A stretch of 52,954 nucleotides of DNA from Bacillota bacterium. Lineage in GTDB: Bacteria > Bacillota > Clostridia > Christensenellales > Aristaeellaceae. The stretch covers positions 1 to 52,954 of the forward strand of contig JAEZHK010000017.1 in the NCBI GenBank assembly GCA_023416655.1, written 5' to 3'. Under the pieces are notes generated by a model. It was not told where the DNA came from and did no database searches. It worked only from the letters and a program-made list of their open reading frames with translations. A program made the position numbers and the translations under genes. Positions 29,994 to 39,400 of the stretch are shown here, one piece after another; within the stretch, counting starts at the first letter, position 1; each line of letters opens with the position of its first letter.

Positions 29994-32348
29994 TTACTTG
30001 AGCGTGACCACCGTCACGCCGTCCTCGCCCTCGCCGTAGCGGCCCAGGCGATATTCCTTGACCATCGGGTGCTGCTTGAGGTACGACTGTACGCCGCTGC
30101 GCAGTACGCCCGTGCCCTTGCCGTGGATGATGGACACGTTTTTCAGGTGTTGAAGCTGCGCGCCGTCGAGGAACATGTCCACCGCCAAGAGCGCCTCGTC
30201 GAGCGTCATGCCGCGCAGGTCGCACTCCATCGACACCGGCCGCTGCGCGACCGAAACGGTGTTGACCGATCGCTCCTTCTTCGCTTCCTTCACGCGCTTC
30301 AGGCCGCTGGCCGCGACCTTCAGCTTCATAACGCCTGCCTGCACCAGCGCCTCGCCCTTGTCGTCGGGCGGGGTGACCACGACGGCGCGGGTGCCGGTCC
30401 TTATGATCTCCACGTTTTCGCCGGGCTTCAGGTCCTTGGGCGCGACATTCATCTCCGGCAACTCCGCAATGCGCTCGCCGTTTTCGTCGATGCCATTCTG
30501 GAGCCTCGCGCGCATCTCGTGCAGTTCGTGTTCTCGAAGCGGCGCGCCCTCGTTCTTGCGGCTGCGCTTGAGCTCGGAGATGATCGTTTCCGCCTCGCGC
30601 TGCGCCTTGACGAGCACCTTCCGGGCGTCCTCCTTGGCCTTGCGCATGGCGTTTTCGCGCTGCGCCTCCAGTTCCCTGCGCATCTTCTCGGTCTCGTCGC
30701 GAAGCGCCTGGGTTTCGATGTGCGCCTGCTCAGCCAGCTTGCGCTCCTTCTCGGCGATCTGCCGGTGGTACTCGGCGTTCGCGATCACGTCCTCGAAGCG
30801 GATTTGCTCCTTGCTTAGCCGCTCGCCCGCGCTCTCGATGAGCGGTTCGGGCAGGCCGAGCTTGCGGGAAATCTCAAAGGCGTTGGACTTTCCGGGCACC
30901 CCGATGGAGAGGCGGTAGGTGGGCCTGAGCGTCTCCACGTTGAATTCCACCGAAGCGTTCTCAACGCCCCTGGTGGACAGCGCAAACGCCTTCAGTTCGG
31001 AGTAGTGGGTGGTGGCGAGCGTAGCCGTTCTCATTTTGAGCAAATGCTCCAGGATCGCCATCGCCAGCGCCGCGCCTTCCGTGGGGTCGGTGCCCGCGCC
31101 CAGCTCGTCAAAGAGCGCCAGCGAGTGGGGCGTGACGTTTTTCAAAATCTCCACGATGTTGGTCATGTGCGACGAGAAGGTGGACAGCGACTGCTCGATA
31201 GACTGCTCGTCGCCGATGTCGGCGAACACCTCGTCAAAGACCGCCAGTTCTGTGCCCAGGTTCGCGGGAACGGCGAGGCCCGCCTGCGCCATCAGCGTCA
31301 TCAGGCCCACCGTCTTCATGGTGACCGTCTTGCCGCCGGTGTTGGGGCCGGTGATGATGAGGGTGGTGAACTCGCCGCCCATCCAGAGGCTGATGGGCAC
31401 CACCTTCTGCGGGTCGATCAGAGGGTGCCTGCCGGATACGATGTTGATGCGGCCTTCGGCGTTCAGCTTCGGCTCCACCGCGCGCATCTGGCGGCCCAGG
31501 ATGGCCTTGGCGAAGATCATGTCCAGCTCCGCCAATATGTTCAGGTTGTTTGCGAGGAAAGCCGCGTCCGGCGCAACCTCCGCGGACAGTGCGGCCAGGA
31601 TGCGCTCAATTTCCTTCTCTTCCTTTGCGGCCCACTGCTTTAAATCGTTGCCCGCCTCCACCACCGCCATGGGCTCGATGAAGAGCGTCGCGCCGCTGGC
31701 CGACTGGTCGTGGATCAGGCCGGGCACGTTGGCGCGGCACTCCGCCTTGACAGGCAGCACGTAGCGACCGTTCCGCTGGGTGATGATGGCGTCCTGAAGG
31801 TACTTCGCGTGATCGCCTCGAAGGAACGCGTTCAACTTCTCCCGCATGCGGTCGGCGAGCAGGCGCAAGTGCCGCCGGATGTCGTAGAGTTCCGGGCTGG
31901 CGCGGTCGGCGACCTCGTCCTCCGACAGGATGGCGTTGAAGATGGTCTCCTCAAGCTCCCGGTGGGTGTTGAGGTGCGAGGCAAATTGGGTGATGAGCGG
32001 CGTGTTCTCCCGATCGGTGACAATGGCAGTGCGCACCATGCGCGAAGCCTTGAGCGTTTCGGCCACGTCGAGGAGCGCCCGCATCGACAGCGTGCCGCCC
32101 GCCGCGGCGATCTTGAGAAAGCCGCTCACGTCGTTGAAATACTGCATCGGCGAGCCGCCGATATAGGCCATGACGGTCCCGGCTTCCGAGGTCTGGTTCT
32201 GCCACAGGCGCACCATTTTTTCGTCGCCCGAGGGTACCAGCGCCTGCGCACGCTCCTTGCCGGGTTCCGAAAGGCAGAGCGCCGCGAGCTGGTCGCGGAT
32301 TTTGGTAAACTCGAGAACCCGAAGGTTTCTCTCTCGCATAAAGGCCAT
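29994..32348 (-). CDS. mutS2: Endonuclease MutS2 / ribosome-collision factor
   Basis: A 784-residue protein, the usual length of MutS2 (about 785). It lacks the mismatch-binding domain of MutS1 and has core/lever helices, then Walker A TGPNTGGKTVTMKT near 335, Walker B ALFDELGAGTDPTEG near 413, a long coiled-coil (about 510-620) and a C-terminal Smr nuclease domain (MECDLRGMTLDEALLAVDMF; SIIHGKGTGVLRSGV). In other bacteria MutS2 limits recombination and acts on stalled ribosomes. The start at 32348 follows AAGGAG; a reading from 32411 would overlap the upstream gene's stop. Confidence 0.95.
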   Translation of the reverse strand: MAFMRERNLRVLEFTKIRDQLAALCLSEPGKERAQALVPSGDEKMVRLWQNQTSEAGTVMAYIGGSPMQYFNDVSGFLKIAAAGGTLSMRALLDVAETLKASRMVRTAIVTDRENTPLITQFASHLNTHRELEETIFNAILSEDEVADRASPELYDIRRHLRLLADRMREKLNAFLRGDHAKYLQDAIITQRNGRYVLPVKAECRANVPGLIHDQSASGATLFIEPMAVVEAGNDLKQWAAKEEKEIERILAALSAEVAPDAAFLANNLNILAELDMIFAKAILGRQMRAVEPKLNAEGRINIVSGRHPLIDPQKVVPISLWMGGEFTTLIITGPNTGGKTVTMKTVGLMTLMAQAGLAVPANLGTELAVFDEVFADIGDEQSIEQSLSTFSSHMTNIVEILKNVTPHSLALFDELGAGTDPTEGAALAMAILEHLLKMRTATLATTHYSELKAFALSTRGVENASVEFNVETLRPTYRLSIGVPGKSNAFEISRKLGLPEPLIESAGERLSKEQIRFEDVIANAEYHRQIAEKERKLAEQAHIETQALRDETEKMRRELEAQRENAMRKAKEDARKVLVKAQREAETIISELKRSRKNEGAPLREHELHEMRARLQNGIDENGERIAELPEMNVAPKDLKPGENVEIIRTGTRAVVVTPPDDKGEALVQAGVMKLKVAASGLKRVKEAKKERSVNTVSVAQRPVSMECDLRGMTLDEALLAVDMFLDGAQLQHLKNVSIIHGKGTGVLRSGVQSYLKQHPMVKEYRLGRYGEGEDGVTVVTLK

Positions 32349-32411
32349 TCCACTCCTTAGAATTTGTGAACATGGGCGGGATAAGGTTTGGCGGGCTTCA
32401 TACCCACGCAA

Positions 32412-34535
32412 TCATTCCACGCCCCGGAAATAGTGGCCGGTGGTGGTCGGGACCGCGTCCATCAGGCCCCAGCCGGGCTGCGCCTTGACGTCCGCGCCGT
32501 CCAGCGCCGCGCGGTGCAGCCGCACAACGGTTTCGGGCGCTTCGTCCTCCGCCATCAGCCGGATGCGCCACCGGGCCGCGCCCGGAATCCTGCCCGCGTT
32601 CCGGAGCAGGAAGAGCGGCACGCAGTTGTCCAGTTCCACGATGCAGCCGGAAGCTGTTTTGAGCCTCCGCAGCGGAAAGCGCGCACCCTTGCGGTCGGTG
32701 AGCGTGTGGGCTTCCAGTCCTTCGCCCGGCCGCTCGTCGCACAGGTGGCAGGTTTCGTGCCGTCCGCCCAGCCGCGCGCGCACCGGGCAGTGCCGAAGTC
32801 GCATCAGCGGCAGACGCCCGTAGACAATGATCTCCTTCTCGCCGCCCATGCGCCCGATGTCCAACGAAGTCAGCTCCACCGATGGCGCATACGGAAGGTT
32901 GAAGTAAGCGGCGGCGCGGCTGTTCATCAGGTTCATCGCCGCGTCCAGCCGCACCGGGCAGCGCCAGGAGAGCGCCAGATGCGCCGGGTTGGAAAGGAGC
33001 ACCGCCTCGACGTTCCCGTTTTCGTTCGCCCAACGGTGCAGCCGCGCGAGGTCGTCCCCGTTCAGCGTCGGCGGCAGCGCCAATGCGAACGGCACGGACG
33101 GCGCGCGGGTCAGGCCCTCTTCGGTGATATCCGACGGCTCGAAGACCAGCTCGTCCGCACCCCAGCCGCGGGCCTGTTCCAGCACATGAGCGTCCCGCGA
33201 CTGTACCGAGAGGAGCGTTTTATTTACCCTGGTCGGGATTGGCTTAAACTCCGGCAGCGGCAGCGCGTCCGGCTCGCAGCCGCGCCTGCGCTGAATGCGC
33301 GCTTCTCCCAGTGCCTCCAGCGCCCAGCGGCGGATGTCGTTGGCCTGCGACACGGATACAAACGCGTCTGGGCTCAGCGAAACAGCGACTTTTCGCATTT
33401 CATAGGGCGTGCCTCCGGTCTTTTGAATCTGCCCGCGCAACCGTTCGGCGTCTGACGGTCGGGTCCGAGCGGCCTGAACGACGCCACCGGAAGATAACAC
33501 CTCGTCCTCGCCGTCAGTGACCCATAACAACAGTGGCCCGCCGGTCTCCACCGTCAAAAACGCGTCCACAAGAACAGGCCTCGGGACAACCGGATTCCCG
33601 CCAGTCCCGTCCACGTGCTTCTCGCTCTGGTCCTCCATCAGCGCCCGGTCCGTCAAACCCGGCCCGTACCCGGCGGTGTACCCGCGGTTGAACACGTGCC
33701 TCAGCGCGTCCGGCTCCGGCGCTTCGCCCGCTTCCAGCGCGTCCAGCGCGCGGCGGTAAGCGGCGGTCACCTGCCCCACGTATTCCGGCCCCTTGAGCCG
33801 CCCCTCGATCTTCAGGCTGCCCGCTCCGGCTTCCTTCAGGCGCTGAAGGTTGTTTAGCAGGTTCAGGTCCCGCGTTGACAGCAGCGCACCCTCAGCCCGC
33901 GCGATAGGCCCTTCCAATTGGTAGTTCAGGCGGCAGGGCTGCGCGCATAGCCCGCGGTTGCCGCTGCGCCCGCCGATGAGGCTGGACATGAGGCACTGGC
34001 CCGAGCAACTGACGCACAGCGCGCCGTGCACAAATACTTCAAGTTGAACGCCGCGCCCCGCGCAGTCCTTAATCTCCGAAAAGGCCATCTCGCGGGCCAA
34101 CACCACCCGCGAGAATCCGTTCGCCCTTAAAAAATCCACGCCCTGGCGGTTGTGCACCGCCATCTGCGTCGACGCGTGCAGCTCAAGGCCCGGCAGCATC
34201 GCGGCAAGCGCTGCCGCCACGCCGAAATCTTGCACAATGGCCGCATCCACCCCGGCCCTCGCCATCTGGCCTGCCAGTTCCTCAAGCAGCGGGAATTCCT
34301 CGTCCCGGATCAGCGTATTGACCGTCACATAGGCGCGGCGGCCCCGCTCATGGCAGGTTTCCGCCGCGCGCAGAAGGCCCTCCGCGTCAAAATTGCCCGC
34401 GTTTTTCCGGGCGGAAAGCGCCTTTCCCCCCAGGTACACCGCGTCCGCGCCGGCCAAAATCGCCGCCATCAGCGCGTCCATGTCGCCCGCGGGGGCGAGC
34501 AGCTCCATCGCCCCGCGCGCCGGGTTTTCCGTCAT
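32412..34535 (-). CDS. Peptidase U32 family protein, long form
   Basis: A 707-residue cytoplasmic protein. The N-terminal U32 domain starts MELLAPAGDMDALMAAILAG, has EVFVHGALCVSC (near 171) and the cysteine cluster LIGGRSGNRGLCAQPCRLNY (near 195-215), then KIEGRLKGPEYV, and the long C-terminal half matches the DUF3656 extension of collagenase-like U32 proteins. Relatives include RlhA and TrhP, which hydroxylate RNA bases, so peptidase activity is doubtful. ATG at 34535 lies downstream of zapA by about 20 bases, in an operon zapA-U32-mutS2. Confidence 0.9.
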   Translation of the reverse strand: MTENPARGAMELLAPAGDMDALMAAILAGADAVYLGGKALSARKNAGNFDAEGLLRAAETCHERGRRAYVTVNTLIRDEEFPLLEELAGQMARAGVDAAIVQDFGVAAALAAMLPGLELHASTQMAVHNRQGVDFLRANGFSRVVLAREMAFSEIKDCAGRGVQLEVFVHGALCVSCSGQCLMSSLIGGRSGNRGLCAQPCRLNYQLEGPIARAEGALLSTRDLNLLNNLQRLKEAGAGSLKIEGRLKGPEYVGQVTAAYRRALDALEAGEAPEPDALRHVFNRGYTAGYGPGLTDRALMEDQSEKHVDGTGGNPVVPRPVLVDAFLTVETGGPLLLWVTDGEDEVLSSGGVVQAARTRPSDAERLRGQIQKTGGTPYEMRKVAVSLSPDAFVSVSQANDIRRWALEALGEARIQRRRGCEPDALPLPEFKPIPTRVNKTLLSVQSRDAHVLEQARGWGADELVFEPSDITEEGLTRAPSVPFALALPPTLNGDDLARLHRWANENGNVEAVLLSNPAHLALSWRCPVRLDAAMNLMNSRAAAYFNLPYAPSVELTSLDIGRMGGEKEIIVYGRLPLMRLRHCPVRARLGGRHETCHLCDERPGEGLEAHTLTDRKGARFPLRRLKTASGCIVELDNCVPLFLLRNAGRIPGAARWRIRLMAEDEAPETVVRLHRAALDGADVKAQPGWGLMDAVPTTTGHYFRGVE

Positions 34536-34553
34536 CTACATTCCTCTTCCAGT

Positions 34554-34847
34554 TCAGCCGTTCGACAGCTTTTCGAGTTTTTCCCGAAGCGCCGCGTTTT
34601 CCTCGCGCAACTGCCCGATCTCCCGGCGCAGGCGGTTGTTCTCATCGTGGGCCTTGATCATGTCGTCGGTCACGTTGAGCGCCGTCAAAACAGCAAGCTG
34701 CGCCGAAGGCAGCCGCATCGCCAGCCCCAGTTCGGTCATCTTGCGGTCGACATAATGGGCCACCCGCTGCACGTGGGCTTCGCTGTCGTAGCTGGTCATG
34801 GCGTAATCCTTGCCCGCGATGCGGACGGTCGTCCGGATTTTGTCCAT
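34554..34847 (-). CDS. zapA: Cell division protein ZapA
   Basis: A 97-residue FtsZ-ring stabiliser. N-terminal beta start RTTVRIAGKDYAMTSYDSEA with HVQRVAHYVDRKMTELGLAM as dimer helix, then the coiled coil DENNRLRREIGQLREENAAL to the C-terminus. Length and pattern are typical of Firmicutes ZapA. A good promoter lies 32-60 bases upstream. Confidence 0.92.
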   Translation of the reverse strand: MDKIRTTVRIAGKDYAMTSYDSEAHVQRVAHYVDRKMTELGLAMRLPSAQLAVLTALNVTDDMIKAHDENNRLRREIGQLREENAALREKLEKLSNG

Positions 34848-34878
34848 GCTCCCACCTCGCTATAACAATCCACTGTAC

Positions 34879-34907
34879 ATTATAACATGGCCGAAAAGCG
34901 TTCGCAA
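34879..34907 (-). promoter_or_regulatory. Sigma-A promoter of zapA operon
   Basis: On the minus strand TTGCGA (34907-34902), 17 bases, TATAAT (34884-34879). It is back to back with the hydrogenase-maturation promoter at 34959-34987. Confidence 0.75.
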
Positions 34908-34958
34908 GAAAAAGGAAAAGCCAGGAAAGCCTCACGCAAAATGTAACGGTTGTCGGGC

Positions 34959-34987
34959 TTGACAACGACGCGCGCGCAAGCTATACT
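34959..34987 (+). promoter_or_regulatory. Sigma-A promoter of the hydrogenase-maturation operon
   Basis: TTGACA (34959-34964), 17 bases, TATACT (34982-34987). The start of transcription near 34994 leaves a leader of about 190 bases before the first gene. Confidence 0.8.
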
Positions 34988-34993
34988 GAGGTC

Positions 34994-35183
34994 GAAAATT
35001 GAAAGCGCAATGAGCCTTCGCGATTTTTCCCGGAGGCACAGGGCCAAGAAGGAACCCGACCGCAAGGAATTCCGAGCGGGAAGGCATGCATCCGGCATGT
35101 GTGTTTTTTATATTGCCGTCTTGCTCCCTTTCCGTTTTGGAAAGGGAGTTTTCGTTTGTTGCACTCGAAGGAGGAGGATGGTC
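34994..35183 (+). promoter_or_regulatory. Structured leader with terminator, hydrogenase-maturation operon
   Basis: The leader holds several small stems (GCCT/AGGC within 35012-35038; CCCG/CGGG within 35057-35081; GCATGC/GGCATGT about 35084-35099) and ends in an intrinsic terminator: CTCCCTTTCC (35124-35133), loop GTTTT, GGAAAGGGAG (35139-35148), then TTTTCGTTT. A GGAAGG-type segment at 35080-35085 could compete for the 5' arm. I do not recognise a known riboswitch or T-box. Attenuation of the operon is therefore an inference from position, and no ligand can be named. Confidence 0.5.
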
Positions 35184-35450
35184 ATGGAGAAGCGGCTGGG
35201 CATCGTGGGCATCGTGGTGGAGGACGCAAGCTGCGTTGAGAAGGTCAACCAGGTGCTGCACGACCACGCGGAGCTGATCGTGGGCAGGATGGGCCTGCCC
35301 CACCGGGAGCGGGGCGTGTCGGTGATCGCGCTGATCGTGGACGGATCGAACGACGACATCAGCGCGCTGACCGGGAAGTTGGGCAGGGTTTCCGGCGCCA
35401 GTGTGAAGTCCATGATCGCGAAGACCAATCCGAATCAAGGAGGCGCATGA
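35184..35450 (+). CDS. TM1266-type iron-only hydrogenase system regulator
   Basis: An 88-residue protein with the fold of ACT/NikR-C-like small regulators. KRLGIVGIVVEDASCVEKVN, then VGRMGLPHRERGVSVIALIVDG (near 32-55) and the end KLGRVSGASVKSMIAK match the TM1266 family that accompanies HydE, HydF and HydG in many anaerobes. Its function in maturation or control is not proven. ATG 35184 after GGAGGAGG; its stop overlaps hydG by four bases. Confidence 0.88.
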   Translation: MEKRLGIVGIVVEDASCVEKVNQVLHDHAELIVGRMGLPHRERGVSVIALIVDGSNDDISALTGKLGRVSGASVKSMIAKTNPNQGGA

Positions 35451-36904
35451 GCGTGGGGTTCCATGACAAGTACAAGGCGGAGTTTGAGCGTTACGACGGG
35501 ATGGAGCGCGACTTCATCGACGATGAGAAGATCTGGGCGCAGCTGAACAAGTGGGAAAACCCGTCCCGGGAGGACGTGCGGCGCGTCTTGAAAAAGGCGG
35601 AGAACTGCGTGCGCCTCGAGCCGGAGGAGACGGCGATCCTTTTGCAAAACAAGGATGAGGAGACCATCCGCGAAATGTTCGCGCTGGCCCACCGGCTGAA
35701 AGAAGAGGTCTACGGCGACCGCATCGTGTTCTTCGCGCCGCTCTACATCTCCGACGAGTGCGCCAACAACTGCGTCTACTGCGGCTTCCGCGCCGAGAAC
35801 AAGGCCATCCACCGCAAGACCCTCACCATGGACGAAATCGCCGAGGAAGTCAAGATCATGATCGAGGAAGGCCAGAAGCGCACCGTGCTGGTCTACGGCG
35901 AATCCCCCGCCACCGACATCGACTTCATGTGCGCTTCCATCGAGAAGGTCTACTCCGTCAAGAGCGAGCACGGCGAGATCCGCCGCGCCAACATCAACAG
36001 CGCGCCGCTGACCGTGGAGGAACTGAAACGGCTGAAGGCGGTTGGCATCGGCACCTTCCAGGTATTCCAGGAGACCTACCACCACGAGACCTACCGCCGC
36101 GTCCACCCGCAGGGCACCGTCAAGGGCCACTACCGCTGGCGGCTGTACGCGATGGACCGGGCGCAGGAGGCGGGCGTGGACGACGTCGGGCTGGGCGTAC
36201 TCTTCGGCCTCTACGACTGGCGCTTTGAGGTGATGGGGCTTCTCTACCACACGATCCACCTGGAGGAGACCTTCGGCGGCGTCGGCCCCCACACCATCTC
36301 CTTCCCTCGCATCACCCCCGCCACCGGCACGCCCTACTCCGATCACCCGGAGTACGCCGTGTCCGACGAGGACTTCAAAAAGCTGGTGGCAGTGCTCAGG
36401 CTGTCCGTGCCCTACACCGGCCTTATCTGCACCGCGCGGGAGCCGGATCGCATCCGGCGGGAGGTCATCCCCTTTGGCGTCTCGCAGATCGACGGTGGCA
36501 CGCGCATCGGCGTGGGCGCCTACGCCCAGTCCCTGCGCGCAAACGCGCTGCCGGATCAGGAGCAGTTCACCATCGGCGACGACCGCCCGCTGGACGAACT
36601 GGTGCAGGAAGTCTGCGACATGGGCTTCGTCCCTTCCTTCTGCACCGCCTGCTACCGCGCCGGGCGCACGGGCGATCACTTCATGAAGGTCGCGAAATCG
36701 AAGTTCGTGCATAACTTCTGCGTGCCGAACGCGCTGTTCACGCTGAAGGAGTACCTGATGGACTACGCAACGGATGAGGCGCGCCAAAAGGGTGAGGCGA
36801 CCCTCAAGCGCCGCGTGGAGGCCTTCCGCGGTGAACCCGTGTACGACACGATCGTCAAAACGCTGGACCGGATCGAGGCCGGAGAGCGCGATCTGAGGCT
36901 GTAG
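35447..36904 (+). CDS. hydG: [FeFe]-hydrogenase maturase HydG
   Basis: Radical SAM tyrosine lyase that provides the CO and CN ligands of the hydrogenase H-cluster. 485 residues: radical SAM motif CANNCVYCGFRAENK (CxxxCxxC near 100), TIM-barrel body with GESPATDIDFM and INSAPLTVEE, and a C-terminal region with SFCTACYRAGRTGDHF, whose CTACYRxGRTG supplies cysteines for the second cluster. Full-length compared with known HydG (about 470). ATG overlaps the TM1266-type gene; hydE follows after 10 bases. Confidence 0.95.
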   Translation: MSVGFHDKYKAEFERYDGMERDFIDDEKIWAQLNKWENPSREDVRRVLKKAENCVRLEPEETAILLQNKDEETIREMFALAHRLKEEVYGDRIVFFAPLYISDECANNCVYCGFRAENKAIHRKTLTMDEIAEEVKIMIEEGQKRTVLVYGESPATDIDFMCASIEKVYSVKSEHGEIRRANINSAPLTVEELKRLKAVGIGTFQVFQETYHHETYRRVHPQGTVKGHYRWRLYAMDRAQEAGVDDVGLGVLFGLYDWRFEVMGLLYHTIHLEETFGGVGPHTISFPRITPATGTPYSDHPEYAVSDEDFKKLVAVLRLSVPYTGLICTAREPDRIRREVIPFGVSQIDGGTRIGVGAYAQSLRANALPDQEQFTIGDDRPLDELVQEVCDMGFVPSFCTACYRAGRTGDHFMKVAKSKFVHNFCVPNALFTLKEYLMDYATDEARQKGEATLKRRVEAFRGEPVYDTIVKTLDRIEAGERDLRL

Positions 36905-36914
36905 GAGATACGCC

Positions 36915-38003
36915 ATGCATTTTCCTGATAACTGGAAGGAATTCTCCATCTGGCTGAACGCCGCCTCTAAGGACGAACTCTCCGCCGCGCTTAAATACCT
37001 TCTGGAAAGCGCGTCGCCGGAGGAACTGGAGGCGGTGCGCCGGATGGCTGCCGAGGCACGCGAACAGCACTATGGAAAGAAGGTCTTCTTCCGCGGGCTG
37101 ATCGAGTTCTCCAGCTACTGCAAAAACGACTGCTACTACTGCGGGCTGTGCCGCAGCAATAAAAGCGCCGTCCGCTACCGCCTGACGGAAGAGGAAATCC
37201 TGGACTGCTGCCGGATGGGTCACGCGCTGGGCTTTCGCACGTTTGTGTTGCAGGGCGGCGAGGACCCGCATTTCACCGATGCGGTGATGTGCCGCGTCGT
37301 GTCCGCCATCAAGGCCGCCTTCCCGGACTCGGCGATCACGCTTTCGCTGGGCGAGCGGAGCCGCGAATCCTTCCAAAGGCTGTACGAGGCGGGCGCGGAC
37401 CGGTACCTCCTCCGGCACGAGACGGCGGACGAGGCGCATTACGGAAAACTCCATCCCGCGGAGCTGAGCCTTTCAAACCGCAAGCGCTGCCTCTATGACC
37501 TGAAGGAGATCGGCTTTCAGGTGGGCGCGGGCTTCATGGTGGAATCCCCCTACCAGACCTTCGAGACCCTGGCGGAGGATTTCCTGTTCCTCAGGGATCT
37601 GCAGCCCCACATGGTGGGCATCGGCCCGTTCATCCCGCAGAAGGACACGCGCTTCCGCGATTACCCCACCCCTTCGCCGGACCGGACGCTGGTGCTTTTG
37701 TCGCTGGTCCGGCTGATGCTGCCGAAGGTGCTGCTGCCCGCAACCACCGCGCTGGGCACGGTGGACCGGCTGGGCCGCGAAAAAGGGCTGAAGGCCGGGG
37801 CCAACGTGGTGATGCCCAACCTCTCTCCGGTCGCGCACCGAAAGGACTACGCGCTCTACGACAACAAGATCTGCACCGGCGAGGAGGCCGCGGAGTGCCT
37901 CGCCTGCCTGACCCGGCGCATCCAATCGGCGGGGTTTGAACCGGACTTCTCCCGAGGCGATCACCCCGAGACCGTGCTGAAGGAGGCGCTCGCATGCGGA
38001 TAG
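36915..38003 (+). CDS. hydE: [FeFe]-hydrogenase maturase HydE
   Basis: Radical SAM enzyme that works on the HydG product to form the di-iron part of the H-cluster. 362 residues; RGLIEFSSYCKNDCYYCGL (near 57-75) carries CxxxCxxC; TFVLQGGEDPHF, LSLGERS and DRYLLRHETADEAHYGKLHP follow the HydE/BioB-like barrel, and the end has ATTALGTVDRLGREKGL and ANVVMPNLSPVAHR. Ends within the start of aspA (overlap of 10 bases). Confidence 0.95.
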   Translation: MHFPDNWKEFSIWLNAASKDELSAALKYLLESASPEELEAVRRMAAEAREQHYGKKVFFRGLIEFSSYCKNDCYYCGLCRSNKSAVRYRLTEEEILDCCRMGHALGFRTFVLQGGEDPHFTDAVMCRVVSAIKAAFPDSAITLSLGERSRESFQRLYEAGADRYLLRHETADEAHYGKLHPAELSLSNRKRCLYDLKEIGFQVGAGFMVESPYQTFETLAEDFLFLRDLQPHMVGIGPFIPQKDTRFRDYPTPSPDRTLVLLSLVRLMLPKVLLPATTALGTVDRLGREKGLKAGANVVMPNLSPVAHRKDYALYDNKICTGEEAAECLACLTRRIQSAGFEPDFSRGDHPETVLKEALACG

Positions 38004-39400
38004 AGCGCGACATGCTGGGGGCGCACCCCGTCCCGGACGACGCCTACTACGGCGTACATACGGCGCGGGCACTGGAAAACTTTCCGATCGCCCGAAGGCC
38101 CATTCATCCCGCGCTCGTCCGCGCGCTGGCGGAGGTCAAGAAAGCCGCGGCCCTCACAAACCGAGAGATCGGCGCGTTGGACCCAAAAATTGCGGACGCC
38201 ATCGTCCGCGCCGCGGATGAGGTGCTGGGCGGCGCGCTCTTGGGCCAGTTCCCCGTGGACGAAATGCAGGGCGGCGCGGGCACCTCGGCCAACATGAATG
38301 TGAACGAAGTGCTGGCCAACCGCGCCATCGAACTGATGGGCGGGCAGAAGGGCGGCTACACGCTCATCCATCCACTGGACCACGTGAACCTGCACCAGTC
38401 GACGAACGACGTCTTCCCCACCGCGGTACGCATCGCGGCGATCCGGCTCTTAAAACCCGTCTCGGAGAGGCTGGCGCAGCTCCAGACCGCGTTGCAGGAG
38501 AAGGAAGAAGCTTTTTCCGACGTGCTGAAGGTGGGCCGAACGCAGCTTCAGGACGCGGTGCCTGTGACGCTGGGCCAGGAGTTCGGCGCGTGGGCGCAGG
38601 CAGTGGCCCGCGACCGCTGGCGGCTGTACAAGGCGGAGGAGCGGCTAAGGCAGGTGCCGATCGGCGGCACGGCGGTGGGCACCTGCGCGAATGCCCCGCG
38701 CGCCTATGTTTTCGGGATGATCGAAAAATTGCGCTCGCTGACGGGGCTGGGCCTCGCGCGGGCGGAGTACATGACGGACGCCACGCAAAACGCGGATGTG
38801 TTCGTGGAGGTCTCCGGGCTTCTGAAGGCGGCGGCGGTCAGCCTCTCCAAGATCGCGAGCGACATGAGGCTGCTCGCCTCCGGCCCGCGAGGCAGCATCG
38901 GCGAAATCTTGCTGCCCGCTGTGCAGGCGGGCTCCTCGATCATGCCGGGCAAGGTGAACCCGGTGATCTGCGAGGCGGTCAATCAGGTGGCGTTTCAGGT
39001 GATGGCGAACGACCTTGCGGTGACGCTGGCGGCGCAGTCCGGCCAGTTGGAGCTGAACGCCTTCCTGCCGCTGATCGCGCGGAACCTGTTTGAAATGCTG
39101 GACATGACCGAGCGGGTGCTGGGCCTTTTCATCGAGCGCTGCGTGCACGGGATCGAGGCTGACCGGGACGCCTGCCGCCGGAACCTGGAATCGGGCTATA
39201 CGCTGGCCGTGGCGCTGACCGGCTCCATCGGCTACGACCGGGCTTCCGAGGTGGCCTCGGAGTGCCGCAGGACCGGTCGGACGGTTCGGGAAGTCGTGCT
39301 GGAAAAGGGCCTGATGGACGAAAAGGCGCTGGACGCGCTGCTCAGGCCCCAAAGGCTGACTGCTCCCAGCAGCGGAAAGGAGGAACGCGGATGGACATGA
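37994..39400 (+). CDS. aspA: Aspartate ammonia-lyase
   Basis: Cytoplasmic enzyme that converts aspartate to fumarate and ammonia, 468 residues. It starts MRIERDMLGAHPVPDDAYYG, has GTSANMNVNEVLANRA (near 96), the HPLDHVNLHQSTNDVFPTAV block (near 131) and the fumarase/aspartase signature GSSIMPGKVNPV near 315. It stands between hydE and hydF; an aspartase is found in this place in several [FeFe]-hydrogenase maturation operons. Ammonia is needed for the bridging amine of the H-cluster, so a direct role is possible. It overlaps both neighbours by ten bases. Confidence 0.95.
   Translation: MRIERDMLGAHPVPDDAYYGVHTARALENFPIARRPIHPALVRALAEVKKAAALTNREIGALDPKIADAIVRAADEVLGGALLGQFPVDEMQGGAGTSANMNVNEVLANRAIELMGGQKGGYTLIHPLDHVNLHQSTNDVFPTAVRIAAIRLLKPVSERLAQLQTALQEKEEAFSDVLKVGRTQLQDAVPVTLGQEFGAWAQAVARDRWRLYKAEERLRQVPIGGTAVGTCANAPRAYVFGMIEKLRSLTGLGLARAEYMTDATQNADVFVEVSGLLKAAAVSLSKIASDMRLLASGPRGSIGEILLPAVQAGSSIMPGKVNPVICEAVNQVAFQVMANDLAVTLAAQSGQLELNAFLPLIARNLFEMLDMTERVLGLFIERCVHGIEADRDACRRNLESGYTLAVALTGSIGYDRASEVASECRRTGRTVREVVLEKGLMDEKALDALLRPQRLTAPSSGKEERGWT

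Noticed and set aside
34994..35183. T-box or SRP RNA in the hydrogenase leader
   Set aside because: No AAGGTGGTACCGC-type sequence is present, and the GGAAGG segments do not fit the SRP Alu or S-domain pattern.
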